From: Nematostella vectensis
Lineage: Eukaryota > Cnidaria > Anthozoa > Actiniaria > Edwardsiidae
Reading direction: 5' to 3'
Length of the DNA stretch: 64,000 nt
Assembly: GCF_932526225.1 (NCBI RefSeq)
Contig: NC_064039.1
Span: forward strand, 17,726,639-17,790,638
A model generated the notes under the pieces. It was not told the origin of the DNA, searched no databases, and saw nothing but the letters and a program-made list of their open reading frames with translations. Positions 22,629 to 36,165 of this stretch are shown piece after piece. A program made the position numbers and the translations under genes. Position 1 is the stretch's first letter; each line of letters begins with the position of its first letter.

Positions 22629-23250
22629 AAACTCGGCAATATCTATGTACTCATAAAGGGCTATCTAACCCTGCAATCAGATTTCGAATCGATCAAGAAT
22701 TGACAAAAGCCGCTAATCTTTTTCCCTACCTTCCGGGACATATTGAGTAGGGCCTGGGGACTAGGAATTAAGTCCGATTGATCTCAAACTTGGTCAGCAT
22801 GAAGAAAGTATCAGCACTTAGTAAAGGTTAGAAAATCAAAAGCATAGCTTCAAAGTAAAGCTGTTGAAAAAGGCCGGAAAAAAGGCCAAATTGCACCTTC
22901 TCCCTAGAAAAACTTTGCAAATATTGACTTTGGAGAACAACAAACTGCCTAGCGCCTATATGGTTTTTCAAGAGCTTTCGAATGAGCCTATGCACGTTAA
23001 GATTGGATGAGTTTGAGTTTTTCAGTGTTCAAACAAGGTCCAAAATCTAAAAACTTCAAAAAACAAAACTTCTTAATACTTGTACAAATGAGCCGAAAAA
23101 GGTATCATTCAAACCCTGACATTCCCCGGCGTGTGTTGCGCTATTCGGTTTTTTCATAAGTGCGCATGCGCAGAAATTTTTTCCAAAAAAACTGTGTCCC
23201 GGAAGGTAGGGGACAACTTTTCGGGTCTATATACTTGAGCTAAAATTCTC
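22629..23250 (+). repeat. Unit 27, type S (subfamily II)
   Basis: 622 bp. acatattgag, gttgaaaaagg, ggagaacaac, cttgtacaaatg and attcaaacc. Counterpart of 40143. Confidence 0.92.
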
Positions 23251-23872
23251 AAACTCGGTAAGATCTATGTACTCATAAAGGGCTATCTAACCCTGCAATC
23301 AGATTTCGAATCGATCAAGAATTGACAAAAGCCGGTAATCTTTTTCCCTACCTTCAGAGACATTTTGAGTAGGGCCTGGGGACTAGGAATTAAGTCCGAT
23401 TGATCTCAAACTTGGTCAGCATGAAGAAAGTATCAGCACTTAGTAAAGGTTAGAAAATCAAAAGCATAGCTTCAAAGTAAAGCTGTTGAAAAAGGCCGGA
23501 AAAAAGGCCAAATTGCACCTTCTCCCTAGAAAAACTTTGCAAATATTGACTTTGGAGGACAACAAACTGCCAAGCGCCTATATGGTTTTTCAAGAGCTTT
23601 TGAATGAGCCTATGCACGTTAAGATTGGATGAGTTTGAGTTTTTCAGTGTTCAAACAAGGTCCAAAATCTAAAAACTTCAAAAAACAAAACTTCTTAATA
23701 CTTGTCCAAATGAGCCGAAAAAGGTATCATTCGAACCCTGACATTCCCCGGCGTGTGTTGCGCTATTCGGTTTTTTCATAAGTGCGCATGCGCAGAAATT
23801 TTTTCCAAAAAAACTGTGTCCCGGAAGGTAGGGGACAACTTTTCGGGTCTATATACTTGAGCTAAAATTCTC
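23251..23872 (+). repeat. Unit 28, type S (subfamily II)
   Basis: 622 bp. Private gccaagcgcc; cttttgaatg shared with 40765. Confidence 0.92.
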
Positions 23873-24990
23873 AAACTCGGTAAGATCTATGTACTCATAA
23901 AGGGCTATCTAACCCTGCAATCAGATTTCGAATCGATCAAGAATTGACAAAAGCCGGTAATCTTTTTCCCTACCTTCAGAGACATTTTGAGTAGGGCCTG
24001 GGGACTAGGAATTAAGTCCGATTGATCTCAAACTTGGTCAGCATGAAGAAAGTATCAGCACTTAGTAAAGGTTAGAAAATCAAAAGCATAGCTTCAAAGT
24101 AAAGCTGTTAAAAAAGGCCGGAAAAAAGGCCAAATTGCACCTTCTCCCTAGAAAAACTTTGCAAATATTGACTTTGGAGGACAACAAACTGCCTAGCGCC
24201 TATATGGTTTTTCAAGAGCTTTCGAATGAGCTTATGCACGTTAAGATTGGATGAGTTTGAGTTTTTCAGTTGTCAAACAGGGTCCAAAAGTGGTCCAAGG
24301 TAGAATATGAGCATTTCTGAAGTTAGTCGTAGCCTGCCCAAAGTCACGGGGAAGGTCCAACTATGCTAGTAGACACTAACTAAGAAAGATTCAGGACGAA
24401 GATTGAAGTTTACACTTTTTTTTGCAAACTTCCCAAAAATTTTTCTGTGCCGACGATTTCTTTCGATTTTCAAAAAATTCCCACGAGCCAAGAATAAGCA
24501 GCAAACAATACTTTGATGTATGAGCTTAGTGTCCATGCGTATCTCTATATCATAAGCGAAAGAAATCTCCAGAAACGATTTTGCAAGTACGACTTTTTGG
24601 GGGTTAAAAATGGTCCAAATTGCACATTCTACCAAAAATATTTTGGCAAATATTGACTTTGGAGGAAAACAAACTGCAGAGCGCCTATATAGTTTTTCCA
24701 GGGCTTTCGAATGAATCTATGCACGTTAAGATTGGAGGAGTTTGAGTTTTTCAGTGTTCAAACAAGGTCCAAAAAAGGTCCAAAATCTAAAAACTTCAAA
24801 AAACAAAACTTCTTAATACTTGTCCAAATGAGCCGAAAATGGTATCATTCGAACCCTGACATTCCCCGGCGTGTGTTGCGCTATTCGGTTTTTTCATAAG
24901 TGCGCATGCGCAGAAATTTTTTCCAAAAAAACTGTGTCCCGGAAGGTAGGGGACAACTTTTCTGGTCTATATACTTGAGCTAAAATTCTC
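23873..24990 (+). repeat. Unit 29, type L (subfamily II)
   Basis: 1118 bp. tttacactttt, tatatagtttt and ttttctggtc are shared with 41387. catgcgtatc is private. Confidence 0.92.
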
Positions 24991-26108
24991 AAACTCGGTA
25001 AGATCTATGTACTCATAAAGGGCTATCTAACCCTTCAATCAGATTTCGAATCGATCAAGAATTGACAAAAGCCGGTAATCTTTTTCGATACCTTCAGAGA
25101 CATTTTGAGTAGGGCCTGGGGACTAGGAATTAAGTCCGATTGATCTCAAACTTGGTCAGCATGAAGAAAGTATCAGCACTTAGTAAAGGTTAGAAAATCA
25201 AAAGCATAGCTTCAAAGTAAAGCTGTTAAAAAAGGCCGGAAAAAAGGCCAAATTGCACCTTCTCCCTAGAAAAACTTTGCAAATATTGACTTTGGAGGAC
25301 AACAAACTGCCTAGCGCCTATATGGTTTTTCAAGAGCTTTCGAATGAGCTGATGCACGTTAAGATTGGATGAGTTTGAGTTTTTCAGTTGTCAAACAAGG
25401 TCCAAAAGTGGTCCAAGGTAGAATATGAGCATTTCTGAAGTTAGTCGTAGCCTGCTAAAAGTCACGGGGAAGGTCCAACTATGCTAGTAGACACTAACTA
25501 AGAAAGATTCAGGACGAAGATTGAAGTTTAGACTTTTTTTTGCAAACTTCCCAAAAATTTTTCTGTGCCGACGATTTCTTTCGATTTTCAAAAAATTCCC
25601 ATGAACCAGAAATAAGCAGCAAACAATACTTTCATCTATGAGCTTAGTGTCCATGCGCATCTCTATATTATAATCGAAAGAAATCTCCAGAAACGATTTT
25701 GCAAGTACAACTTTTTGGGGGTTAAAAATGGTCCAAATTGCACATTCTACCAAAAAATTTTGGCAAATATTGACTTTGGAGGAAAACAAACTGCAGAGCG
25801 CCTATATGGTTTTTCCAGGGCTTTCGAATGAATCTATGCACGTTAAGATTGGAGGAGTTTGAGTTTTTCAGTGTTCAAATAAGGTCCTAAAAAGGTACAA
25901 AATCTAAAAACTTCAAAAAACCAAAATTCTTAATACTTGTCCAAATGAGCCGAAAATGGTATCATTCGAACCCTGACATTCCCCGGCGTGTGTTGCGCTA
26001 TTCGGTTTTTTTCATAAGTGCGCATGCGCAGAAATTTTTTCCAAAAAAACTGTGTCCCGGAGGGTAGGGGACAACTTTTCGGGTCTATATACTTGAGCTA
26101 AAATTCTC
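24991..26108 (+). repeat. Unit 30, type L, hybrid at a superunit boundary
   Basis: 1118 bp. Left part follows 42505 (cctgctaaaag, ataatcgaaag, tacaactttt). From within 25820-25879 it follows 12759 onward (caaataagg, ggtacaaaat). A private accaaaaaatttt lengthens the minus-strand open frame to 101 codons by chance. Confidence 0.9.
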
Positions 26109-26728
26109 AAACTCGGCAATATCTATGTACTCATAAAAGGCTATCTAACCCTGCAATCAGATTTCGAATCGATCAAGAATTGACAAAAGCCACTAATCTT
26201 TTTCCCTACCTTCCGGGACATTTTGAGTAGGGCCTGGGGACTAGGAATTAAGTCCGATTGATCTCAAACCTGGTCAGCATGAAGAAAGTATCAGCACTTA
26301 GTAAAGCTTAGAAAATCAAAAGCATAGCTTCAAAGTAAAGCTGTTAAAAAAGGCCGGAAAAAAGGCCAAATTGCACCTCCTTAGAAAAACTTTGCAAATA
26401 TTGACTTTGGAGGACAACAAACTGCCTAGCGCCTATATGGTTTTTCAAGAGCTTTCGAATGGGCCTATGCACGTTAAGATTGGATGAGTTTGAGTTTTTC
26501 AGTGTTCAAACAAGGTCCAAAATCTAAAAACTTCAAAAAACCAAACTTCTTAATACTTGTCCAAATGAGCCGAAAATGGTATCATTCGAACCCTGACATT
26601 CCCCGGCGTGTGTTGCGCTATTCGGTTTTTCCATAAGTGCGCATGCGCAGAAATTTTTTCCCAAAAAAACTGTGTCCCGGAAGGTAGGGGACAACTTTTC
26701 GGGTCTATATACTTGAGCTAAAATTCTC
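26109..26728 (+). repeat. Unit 31, type S, 3-bp deletion
   Basis: 620 bp. Counterpart of 13048 with the same gcacctcc deletion. Confidence 0.92.
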
Positions 26729-27846
26729 AAACTCGGTAAGATCTATGTACTCATAAAGGGCTATCTAACCCTTCAATCAGATTTCGAATCGATCAAGAAT
26801 TGACAAAAGCCGGTAATCTTTTTCGATACCTTCAGAGACATTTTGAGTAGGGCCTGGGGACTAGGAATTAAGTCCGATTGATCTCAAACTTGGTCAGCAT
26901 GAAGAAAGTATCAGCACTTAGTAAAGGTTAGAAAATCAAAAGCATAGCTTCAAAGTAAAGCTGTTAAAAAAGGCCGGAAAAAAGGCCAAATTGCACCTTC
27001 TCCCTAGAAAAACTTTGCAAATATTGACTTTGCAGGACAACAAACTGCCTAGCGCCTATATGGTTTTTCAAGAGCTTTCGAATGAGCTGATGCACGTTAA
27101 GATTGGATGAGTTTGAGTTTTTCAGTTGTCAAACAGGGTCCAAAAGTGGTCCAAGGTAGAATATGAGCATTTCTGAAGTTAGTCGTAGCCTGCCCAAAGT
27201 CACGAAGAAGGTCCAATTATGCTAGTAGACACTAACTAAGAAAGATTCAGGACGAAGATTGAAGTTTAGACTTTTTTTTGCAAACTTCCCAAAAATTTTT
27301 CTGTGCCGACGATTTCTTTCGATTTTCAAAAAATTCCCACGAGCCAAGAATATGCAGCAAACAATACTTTGATGTATGAGCTTAGTGTCCATGCGCATCT
27401 CTATATCATAAGAGAAAGAAATCTCCAGAAACGATTTTGCAAGTACGACTTTTTGGGGTTAAAAATGGTCCAAATTGCACATTATACCAAAAATATTTTG
27501 GCAAATATTGACTTTGGAGGAAAACAAACTGCAGAGCGCCTATATGGTTTTTCCAGAGCTTTCGAATGAATCTATGCACGTTAAGATTGGAGGAGTTTGA
27601 GTTTTTCAGTGTTCAAATAAGGCCCTAAAAAGGTCCAAAATCTAAAAACTTCAAAAAACCAAAATTCTTAATACTTGTCCAAATGAGCCGAAAATGGTAT
27701 CATTCGAACCCTGACATTCCCCGGCGTGTGTTGCGCTATTCGGTTTTTTTCATAAGTGCGCATGCGCAGAAATTTTTTCCAAAAAAACTGTGTCCCGGAG
27801 GGTAGGGGACAACTTTTCGGGTCTATATACTTGAGCTAAAATTCTC
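26729..27846 (+). repeat. Unit 32, type L
   Basis: 1118 bp. Counterpart of 5851 and 13668. One G lost in the tttttggggtt run near 27455, and private gtccaattatgc. Confidence 0.92.
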
Positions 27847-28711
27847 AAACTCGGTAAGATCTATGTACTCATAAAGGGCTATCTAACCCTGCAATCAGAT
27901 TTCGAATCGATCAAGAATTGACAAAAGCCGGTAATCTTTTTCGATACCTTCAGAGACATTTTGAGTAGGGCCTGGGGACTAGGATTTAAGTCCGATTGAT
28001 CTCAAACTTGGTCAGCATGAAGAAAGTATCAGCACTTAGTAAAGGTTAGAAAATCAAAAGCATAGCTTCAAAGTAAAGCTGTTAAAAAAGGCCGGAAAAA
28101 AGGCCAAATTGCACCTTCTCCCTAGAAAAACTTTGCAAATATTGACTTTGGAGGACAACAAACTGCCGAGCGACTATATGGTTTTTCAAGAGCTTTCGAA
28201 TGAGCTGATGCACGTTAAGATTGGATGAGTTTGAGTTTTTCAGTTGTCAAACAGGGTCCAAAAGTGGTCCAAGGTAGAATATGAGCATTTCTGAAGTTAG
28301 TCGTAGCCTGACTTTTTGGGGGTTAAAAATGGTTCAAATTGCACATTCTACCAAATATATTTTGGCAAATATTGACTTTGGAGGAAAACAAACTGCAGAG
28401 CGCCTATATGGTTTTTCCAGAGCTTTCGAATGAATCTATGCACGTTAAGATTGGAGGAGTTTGAGTTTTTCAGTGTTCAAATAAGGTCCTAAAAAGGTCC
28501 AAAATCTAAAAACTTCAAAAAACCAAAATTCTTAATACTTGTCCAAATGAGCCGAAAATGGTATCATTCGAACCCTGACATTCCCCGGCGTGTGTTGCGC
28601 TATTCGGTTTTTTTTCATAAGTGCGCATGCGCAGAAATTTTTTCCAAAAAAACTGTGTCCCGGAGGGTAGGGGACAACTTTTCGGGTCTATATACTTGAG
28701 CTAAAATTCTC
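27847..28711 (+). repeat. Unit 33, type M
   Basis: 865 bp. Same 255-bp deletion, junction 28310/28311. It has one more T in the cggtttttttt run and lacks the ttttttacaaa change of the other two M units. Confidence 0.92.
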
Positions 28712-29334
28712 AAACTCGGCAATATCTATGTACTCATAAAAGGCTATCTAACCCTGCAATCAGATTTCGAATCGATCAAGAATTGACAAAAGCCGGTAAT
28801 CTTTTTCCCTACCTTCCGGGACATTTTGAGTAGGGCCTGGGGACTAGGAATTAAGTCCGATTGATCTCAAACCTGGTCAGCATGAAGAAAGTATCAGCAC
28901 TTAGTAAAGGTTAGAAAATCAAAAGCATAGCTTCAAAGTAAAGCTGTTAAAAAAGGCCGGAAAAAAGGCCAAATTGCACCTTCTCCTTAGAAAAACTTTG
29001 CAAATATTGACTTTGGAGGACAACAAACTGCCTAGCGCCTATATGGTTTTTCAAGAGCTTTCGAATGGGCCTATGCACGTTAAGATTGGATGAGTTTGAG
29101 TTTTTCAGTGTTCAAACAAGGTCCAAAATCTAAAAACTTCAAAAAACCAAACTTCTTAATACTTGTCCAAATGAGCCGAAAATGGTATCATTCGAACCCT
29201 GACATTCCCCGGCGTGTGTTGCGCTATTCGGTTTTTCCATAAGTGCGCATGCGCAGAAATTTTTTCCCAAAAAAACTGTGTCCCGGAAGGTAGGGGACAA
29301 CTTTTCGGGTCTATATACTTGAGCTAAAATTCTC
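28712..29334 (+). repeat. Unit 34, type S
   Basis: 623 bp. Counterpart of 1 and 15651. Confidence 0.92.
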
Positions 29335-30453
29335 AAACTCGGTAAGATCTATGTACTCATAAAGGGCTATCTAACCCTGCAATCAGATTTCGAATCGATC
29401 AAGAATTGACAAAAGCCGGTAATCTTTTTCCCTACCTTTAGAGACATTTTGAGTAGGGCCTGGGGACTAGGAATTAAGTCCGATTGATCTCAAACTTGGT
29501 CAGCATGAAGAAAGTATCAGCACTTAGTAAAGGTTAGAAAATCAAAAGCATAGCTTTAAAGTAAAGCTGTTAAAAAAGGCCGGAATAAAGGCCAAATTGC
29601 ACCTTCTCCCTAGAAAAACTTTGCAAATATCGACTTTGGAGGACAACAAACTGCCTAGCGCCTATATGGTTTTTCAAGAGCTTTCGAATGAGCCTATGCA
29701 CGTTAAGATTGGATGAGTTTGAGTTTTTCATTTGTCAAACAAGGTCCAAAAGTGGTCCAAGGTAGAATATGAGCATTTCTGAAGTTAGTCGTAGCCTGCC
29801 CAAAGTCGCGGGGAAGGTCCAACTATGCTAGTAGACACTAACTAAGAAAGATTCAGGACGAAGATTGAAGTTTAGACTTTTTTTTGCAAACTTCCCAAAA
29901 ATTTTTCTGTGCCGACGATTTCTTTCGATTTTCAAAAAATTCCCACGAACCAGAAATAAGCAGCAAACAATACTTTGATGTATGACCTTAGTGTCCATGC
30001 GCATCTCTATATCATAAGAGAAAGAAATCTCCAGAAACGATTTTGCAAGTACGACTTTTTGGGGGTTAAAAATGGTTCAAATTGCACATTCTACCAAATA
30101 TATTTTGGCAAATATTGACTTTGGAGGAAAACAAACTGCAGAGCGCCTATATGGTTTTTCCAGAGCTTTCGAATGAATCTATGCACGTTAAGATTGGAGG
30201 AGTTTGAGTTTTTCAGTGTTCAAATAAGGTCCTAAAAAGGTCCAAAATCTAAAAACTTCAAAAAACCAAAATTCTTAATACTTGTCCAAATGAGCCGAAA
30301 ATGGTATCATTCGAACCCTGACATTCCCCGGCGTGTGTTGCGCTATTCGGTTTTTTTCATAAGTGCGCATGCGCAGAAATTTTTTCCAAAAAAACTGTGT
30401 CCCGGAGGGTAGGGGACAACTTTTCGGGTCTATATACTTGAGCTAAAATTCTC
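29335..30453 (+). repeat. Unit 35, type L
   Basis: 1119 bp. Counterpart of 624, with the consensus G5 run restored. Confidence 0.92.
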
Positions 30454-31077
30454 AAACTCGGCAATATCTATGTACTCATAAAAGGCTATCTAACCCTGCA
30501 ATCAGATTTCGAATCGATCAAGAATTGACAAAAGCCGCTAATCTTTTTCCCTACCTTCCGGGACATTTTGAGTAGGGCCTGGGGACTAGGAATTAAGTCC
30601 GATTGATCTCAAACCTGGTCAGCATGAAGAAAGTATCAGCACTTAGTAAAGGTTAGAAAATCAAAAGCATAGCTTCAAAGTAAAGCTGTTAAAAAAGGCC
30701 GGAAAAAAGGCCAAATTGCACCTTCTCCTTAGAAAAACTTTGCAAATATTGACTTTGGAGGACAACAAACTGCCTAGCGCCTATATGGTTTTTCAAGAGC
30801 TTTCGAATGGGCCTATGCACGTTAAGATTGGATGAGTTTGAGTTTTTCAGTGTTCAAACAAGGTCCAAAATCTAAAAACTTCAAAAAACCAAACTTCTTA
30901 ATACTTGTCCAAATGAGCCGAAAATGGTATCATTCGAACCCTGACATTCCACGGCGTGTGTTGCGCTATTCGGTTTTTCCATAAGTGCGCATGCGCAGAA
31001 ATTTTTTCCCAAAAAAAACTGTGTCCCGGAAGGTAGGGGACAACTTTTCGGGTCTATATACTTGAGCTAAAATTCTC
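30454..31077 (+). repeat. Unit 36, type S
   Basis: 624 bp. Third ccacggcg unit. Confidence 0.92.
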
Positions 31078-32196
31078 AAACTCGGTAAGATCTATGTACT
31101 CATAAAGGGCTATCTAACCCTGCAATCAGATTTCGAATCGATCAAGAATTGACAAAAGCCGGTAATCTTTTTCCCTACCTTTAGAGACATTTTGAGTAGG
31201 GCCTGGGGACTAGGAATTAAGTCCGATTGATCTCAAACTTGGTCAGCATGAAGAAAGTATCAGCACTTAGTAAAGGTTAGAAAATCAAAAGCATAGCTTT
31301 AAAGTAAAGCTGTTAAAAAAGGCCGGAATAAAGGCCAAATTGCACCTTCTCCCTAGAAAAACTTTGCAAATATCGACTTTGGAGGACAACAAACTGCCTA
31401 GCGCATATATGGTTTTTCAAGAGCTTTCGAATGAGCCTATGCACGTTAAGATTGGATGAGTTTGAGTTTTTCATTTGTCAAACAAGGTCCAAAAGTGGTC
31501 CAAGGTAGAATATGAGCATTTCTGAAGTTAGTCGTAGCCTGCCCAAAGTCGCGGGGAAGGTCCAACTATGCTAGTAGACACTAACTAAGAAAGATTCAGG
31601 ACGAAGATTGAAGTTTAGACTTTTTTTTGCAAACTTCCCAAAAATTTTTCTGTGCCGACGATTTCTTTCGATTTTCAAAAAATTCCCACGAACCAGAAAT
31701 AAGCAGCAAACAACACTTTGATGTATGACCTTAGTGTCCATGCGCATCTCTATATCAAAAGAGAAAGAAATCTCCAGAAACGATTTTGCAAGTACGACTT
31801 TTTGGGGGTTAAAAATGGTTCAAATTGAACATTCTACCAAATATATTTTGTCAAATATTGACTTTGGAGGAAAACAAACTGCAGAGCGCCTATATGGTTT
31901 TTCCAGAGCTTTCGAATGAATCTATGCACGTTAAGATTGGAGGAGTTTGAGTTTTTCAGTGTTCAAATAAGGTCCTAAAAAGGTCCAAAATCTAAAAACT
32001 TCAAAAAACCAAAATTCTTAATACTTGTCCAAATGAGCCGAAAATGGTATCATTCGAACCCTGACATTCCCCGGCGTGTGTTGCGCTATTCGGTTTTTTT
32101 CATAAGTGCGCATGCGCAGAAATTTTTTCCAAAAAAACTGTGTCCCGGAGGGTAGGGGACAACTTTTCGGGTCTATATACTTGAGCTAAAATTCTC
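31078..32196 (+). repeat. Unit 37, type L
   Basis: 1119 bp. Third unit of the gcgcatatatgg and caaattgaac set. Confidence 0.92.
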
Positions 32197-32820
32197 AAAC
32201 TCGGCAATATCTATGTATTCATAAAAGGCTATCTAACCCTGCAATCAGATTTCGAATCGATCAAGAATTGACAAAAGCCGCTAATCTTTTTCCCTACCTT
32301 CCGGGACATTTTGAGTAGGGCCTGGGGACTAGGAATTAAGTCCGATTGATCTCAAACCTGGTCAGCATGAAGAAAGTATCAGCACTTAGTAAAGGTTAGA
32401 AAATCAAAAGCATAGCTTCAAAGTAAAGCTGTTAAAAAAGGCCGGAAAAAAGGCCAAATTGCACCTTCTCCTTAGAAAAACTTTGCAAATATTGACTTTG
32501 GAGGACAACAAACTGCCTAGCGCCTATATGGTTTTTCAAGAGCTTTCGAATGGGCCTATGCACGTTAAGATTGGATGAGTTTGAGTTTTTCAGTGTTCAA
32601 ACAAGGTCCAAAATCTAAAAACTTCAAAAAACCAAACTTCTTAATACTTGTCCAAATGAGCCGAAAATGGTATCATTCGAACCCTGACATTCCCCGGCGT
32701 GTGTTGCGCTATTCGGTTTTTCCATAAGTGCGCATGCGCAGAAATTTTTTCCCAAAAAAAACTGTGTCCCGGAAGGTAGGGGACAACTTTTCGGGTCTAT
32801 ATACTTGAGCTAAAATTCTC
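32197..32820 (+). repeat. Unit 38, type S
   Basis: 624 bp. Third gtattcataaaag unit. Confidence 0.92.
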
Positions 32821-33939
32821 AAACTCGGTAAGATCTATGTACTCATAAAGGGCTATCTAACCCTGCAATCAGATTTCGAATCGATCAAGAATTGACAAAA
32901 GCCGGTAATCTTTTTCCCTACCTTTAGAGACATTTTGAGTAGGGCCTGGGGACTAGGAATTAGAGCCGATTGATCTCAAACTTGGTCAGCATGAAGAAAG
33001 TATCAGCACTTAGTAAAGGTTAGAAAATCAAAAGCATAGCTTTAAAGTAAAGCTGTTAAAAAAGGCCGGAATAAAGGCCAAATTGCACCTTCTCTTTAGA
33101 AAAACTTTGCAAATATCGACTTTGGAGGACAACAAACTGCCTAGCGCCTATATGGTTTTTCAAGAGCTTTCGAATGAGCCTATGCACGTTAAGATTGGAT
33201 GAGTTTGAGTTTTTCATTTGTCAAACAAGGTCCAAAAGTGGTCCAAGGTAGAATATGAGCATTTCTGAAGTTAGTCGTAGCCTGCCCAAAGTCGCGGGGA
33301 AGGTCCAACTATGCTAGTAGACACTAACTAAGAAAGATTCAGGACGAAGATTGAAGTTTAGACTTTTTTTTGCAAACTTCCCAAAAATTTTTCTGTGCCG
33401 ACGATTTCTTTCGATTTTCAAAAAATTCCCACGAACCAGAAATAAGCAGCAAACAATACTTTCATGTATGACCTTAGTGTCCATGCGCATCTCTATATCA
33501 TAAGAGAAAGAAATCTCCAGAAACGATTTTGCAAGTACGACTTTTTGGGGGTTAAAAATGGTTCAAATTGCACATTCTACCAAATATATTTTGGCAAATA
33601 TTGACTTTGGAGGAAAACAAACTGCAGAGCGCCTATATGGTTTTTCCAGAGCTTTTGAATGAATCTATGCACGTTAAGATTGGAGGAGTTTGAGTTTTTC
33701 AGTGTTCAAATAAGGTCCTAAAAAGGTCCAAAATCTAAAAACTTCAAAAAACCAAAATTCTTAATACTTGTCCAAATGAGCCGAAAATGGTATCATTCGA
33801 ACCCTGACATTCCCCGGCGTGTGTTGCGCTATTCGTTTTTTTTCATAAGTGCGCATGCGCAGAATTTTTTTCCAAAAAAACTGTGTCCCGGAGGGTTGGG
33901 GACAACTTTTCGGGTCTATATACTTGAGCTAAGATTTTC
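32821..33939 (+). repeat. Unit 39, type L
   Basis: 1119 bp. Counterpart of 4110 over its full length. Only its first 248 bases survive in the mosaic unit at 19761. Confidence 0.92.
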
Positions 33940-34561
33940 AAACTCGGCAATATCTATGTACTCATAAAGGGCTATCTAACCCTGCGATCAGATTTCGAAT
34001 CGATCAAGAATTGACAAAAGCCGCTAATCTTTTTCCCTACCTCCCGGGACATTTTGAGTAGGGCCTGGGGACTAGGAATTAGGTCCGATTGATCTCAAAC
34101 TTGGTCAGCATGAAGAAAGTATCAGCACTTAGTAAAGGTTAGAAAATCAAAAGCATAGCTTCAAAGTAAAGCTGTTAAAAAAGGCCGAAAAAAGGCCAAA
34201 TTGAACCTTCTCCCTAGAAAAACTTTGCAAATATTGACTTTGGAGGACAACAAACTGCCTAGTTCCTATATGGTTTTTCAAGAGCTTTCGAATGGGCCTA
34301 TGCACGTTAAGATTGGATGAGTTTGAGTTTTTCAGTGTTCAAACAAGGTCCAAAATCTAAAAACTTCAAAAAACCAAACTTTTTAATACTTGTCCAAATG
34401 AGCCGAAAATGGTATCATTCGAACCCTGACATTCTCCGGCGTGTGTTGCGCTATTCGGTTTTTCCATAAGTGCGCATGCGCAGAAATTTTTTCCCTAAAA
34501 AACTGTGTCCCGGAAGGTAGGGGACAACTTTTCGGGTCTATATACTTGAGCTAAAATTTTC
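33940..34561 (+). repeat. Unit 40, type S
   Basis: 622 bp. A matches 5229. Private tagttcctat near 34260. The right part carries tttccctaaaaaac, like the units at 7834-9701. Confidence 0.92.
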
Positions 34562-36165
34562 AAACTCGGTAAGATCTATGTACTCATAAAGGGCTATCTA
34601 ACCCTGCAATCAGATTTCGAATCGATCAAGAATTGACAAAAGCCGGTAATCTTTTTCCCTACCTTCAGAGACATTTTGAGTAGGGCCTGGGGACTAGGAA
34701 TTAAGTCCGATTGATCTCAAACTTGGTCAGCATGAAGAAAGTATCAGCACTTAGTAAAGGTTAGAAAATCAAAAGCATAGCTTCAAAGTAAAGCTGTTGA
34801 AAAAGGCCGGAAAAAAGGCCAAATTGCACCTTCTCCCTAGAAAAACTTTGCAAATATTGACTTTGGAGGACAACAAACTGCGTAGCGCCTATATGGTTTT
34901 TCAAGAGCTTTCGAATGAGCCTATGCACGTTAAGATTGGATGAGTTTGAGTTTTTCAGTGTTCAAACAAGGTCCAAAAGTGGTCCAAGGTAGAAGATGAG
35001 CATTTCTGAAGTTAGTCGTTGCCTGCCCAAAGTCACGGGGAAGGTCCAACTATGCTAGTAGACACTAACTAAGAAAGATTTAGGACGAAGATTGAAGTTT
35101 AGACTTTTTTTTGCAAACTTCCCAAAAATTTTTCTGTGCCGACGATTTCTTTCGATTTTCAAAAAATTCCCACGTACCAGAAATAAGCAGCAAACAATAC
35201 TTTCATGTATGAGCTTAGTGTCCATGCGCATCTCTATATCATAAGCGAAAGAAATCTCCAGAAACGATTTTGCAAGTACGACTTTTTGGGGGTTAAAAAT
35301 GGTCCAAATTGCACATTCTACCAAAAATATTTTGGCAAATATTGACTTTGGAGGAAAACAAACTGCAGAGCGCCTATATGGTTTTTCCAGAGCTTTCGAA
35401 TGAATCTATGCACGTTAAGATTGGAGGAGTTTGAGTTTTTCAGTTGTCAAACAAGTTCCAAAAGTGGTCCAAGGTAGAATATGAGCATTTCTGAAGTTAG
35501 TCGTAGCCTGCCCAAAGTCACGGGGAAGGTCCAACTATGCTAGTAGACACTAACTAAGAAAGATTCAGGACAAAGATTGAAGTTTAGACTTTTTTTTGCA
35601 AACTTCTCAAAAATTTTTCTGTGCCGACGATTTCTTTCGATTTTCAAAAAATTCCAACGAGCCAAGAATAAGCAGCAAACAATACTTTCATGTATGAGCT
35701 TAGTGTCCATGCGCATCTCTATATCATAAGAGAAAGAAATCTCCAGAAACGATTTTGCAAGTACGACTTTTTGGGGGTTAAAAATGGTTCAAATTGCACA
35801 TTCTACCAAATATATTTTGGCAAATATTGACTTTGGAGGAAAACAAACTGCAGAGCGCCTATATGGTTTTTCCAGAGCTTTCGAATGAATCTATGCACGT
35901 TAAGATTGGAGGAGTTTGAGTTTTTCAGTGTTCAAATAAGGTCCTAAAAAGGTCCAAAATCTAAAAACTTCAAAAAACCAAAATTCTTAATACTTGTCCA
36001 AATGAGCCGAAAATGGTATCATTCGAACCCTGACATTCCCCGGCGTGTGTTGCGCTATTCGGTTTTTTTCATAAGTGCGCATGCGCAGAAATTTTTTCCA
36101 AAAAAACTGTGTCCGGGAGGGTAGGGGACAACTTTTCGGGTCTATATACTTGAGCTAAAATTCTC
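34562..36165 (+). repeat. Unit 41, type XL
   Basis: 1604 bp: A 34562-34819, B 34820-34957, C 34958-35304, B' 35305-35442, C 35443-35789, B' 35790-35927, D 35928-36165. It matches the XL at 9702 (offset 24,860) to about 10.83/35.69 kb. Then the second C and B' switch to the subfamily I form (ataagagaaag, accaaatatatt). Confidence 0.93.

Larger units (their letters stand above)
12760..25820 (+). repeat. Third-order superunit beta (about 13.06 kb)
   Basis: Its first 7.24 kb match 25.82-33.07 kb at offset 13,061, then 13,060. Its 20.17-25.82 kb part matches 37.68-43.3 kb at offset 17,514. The 4,454-bp jump between the offsets is missing sequence, and the scar is the mosaic unit at 19761-20392. 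Confidence 0.72.
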
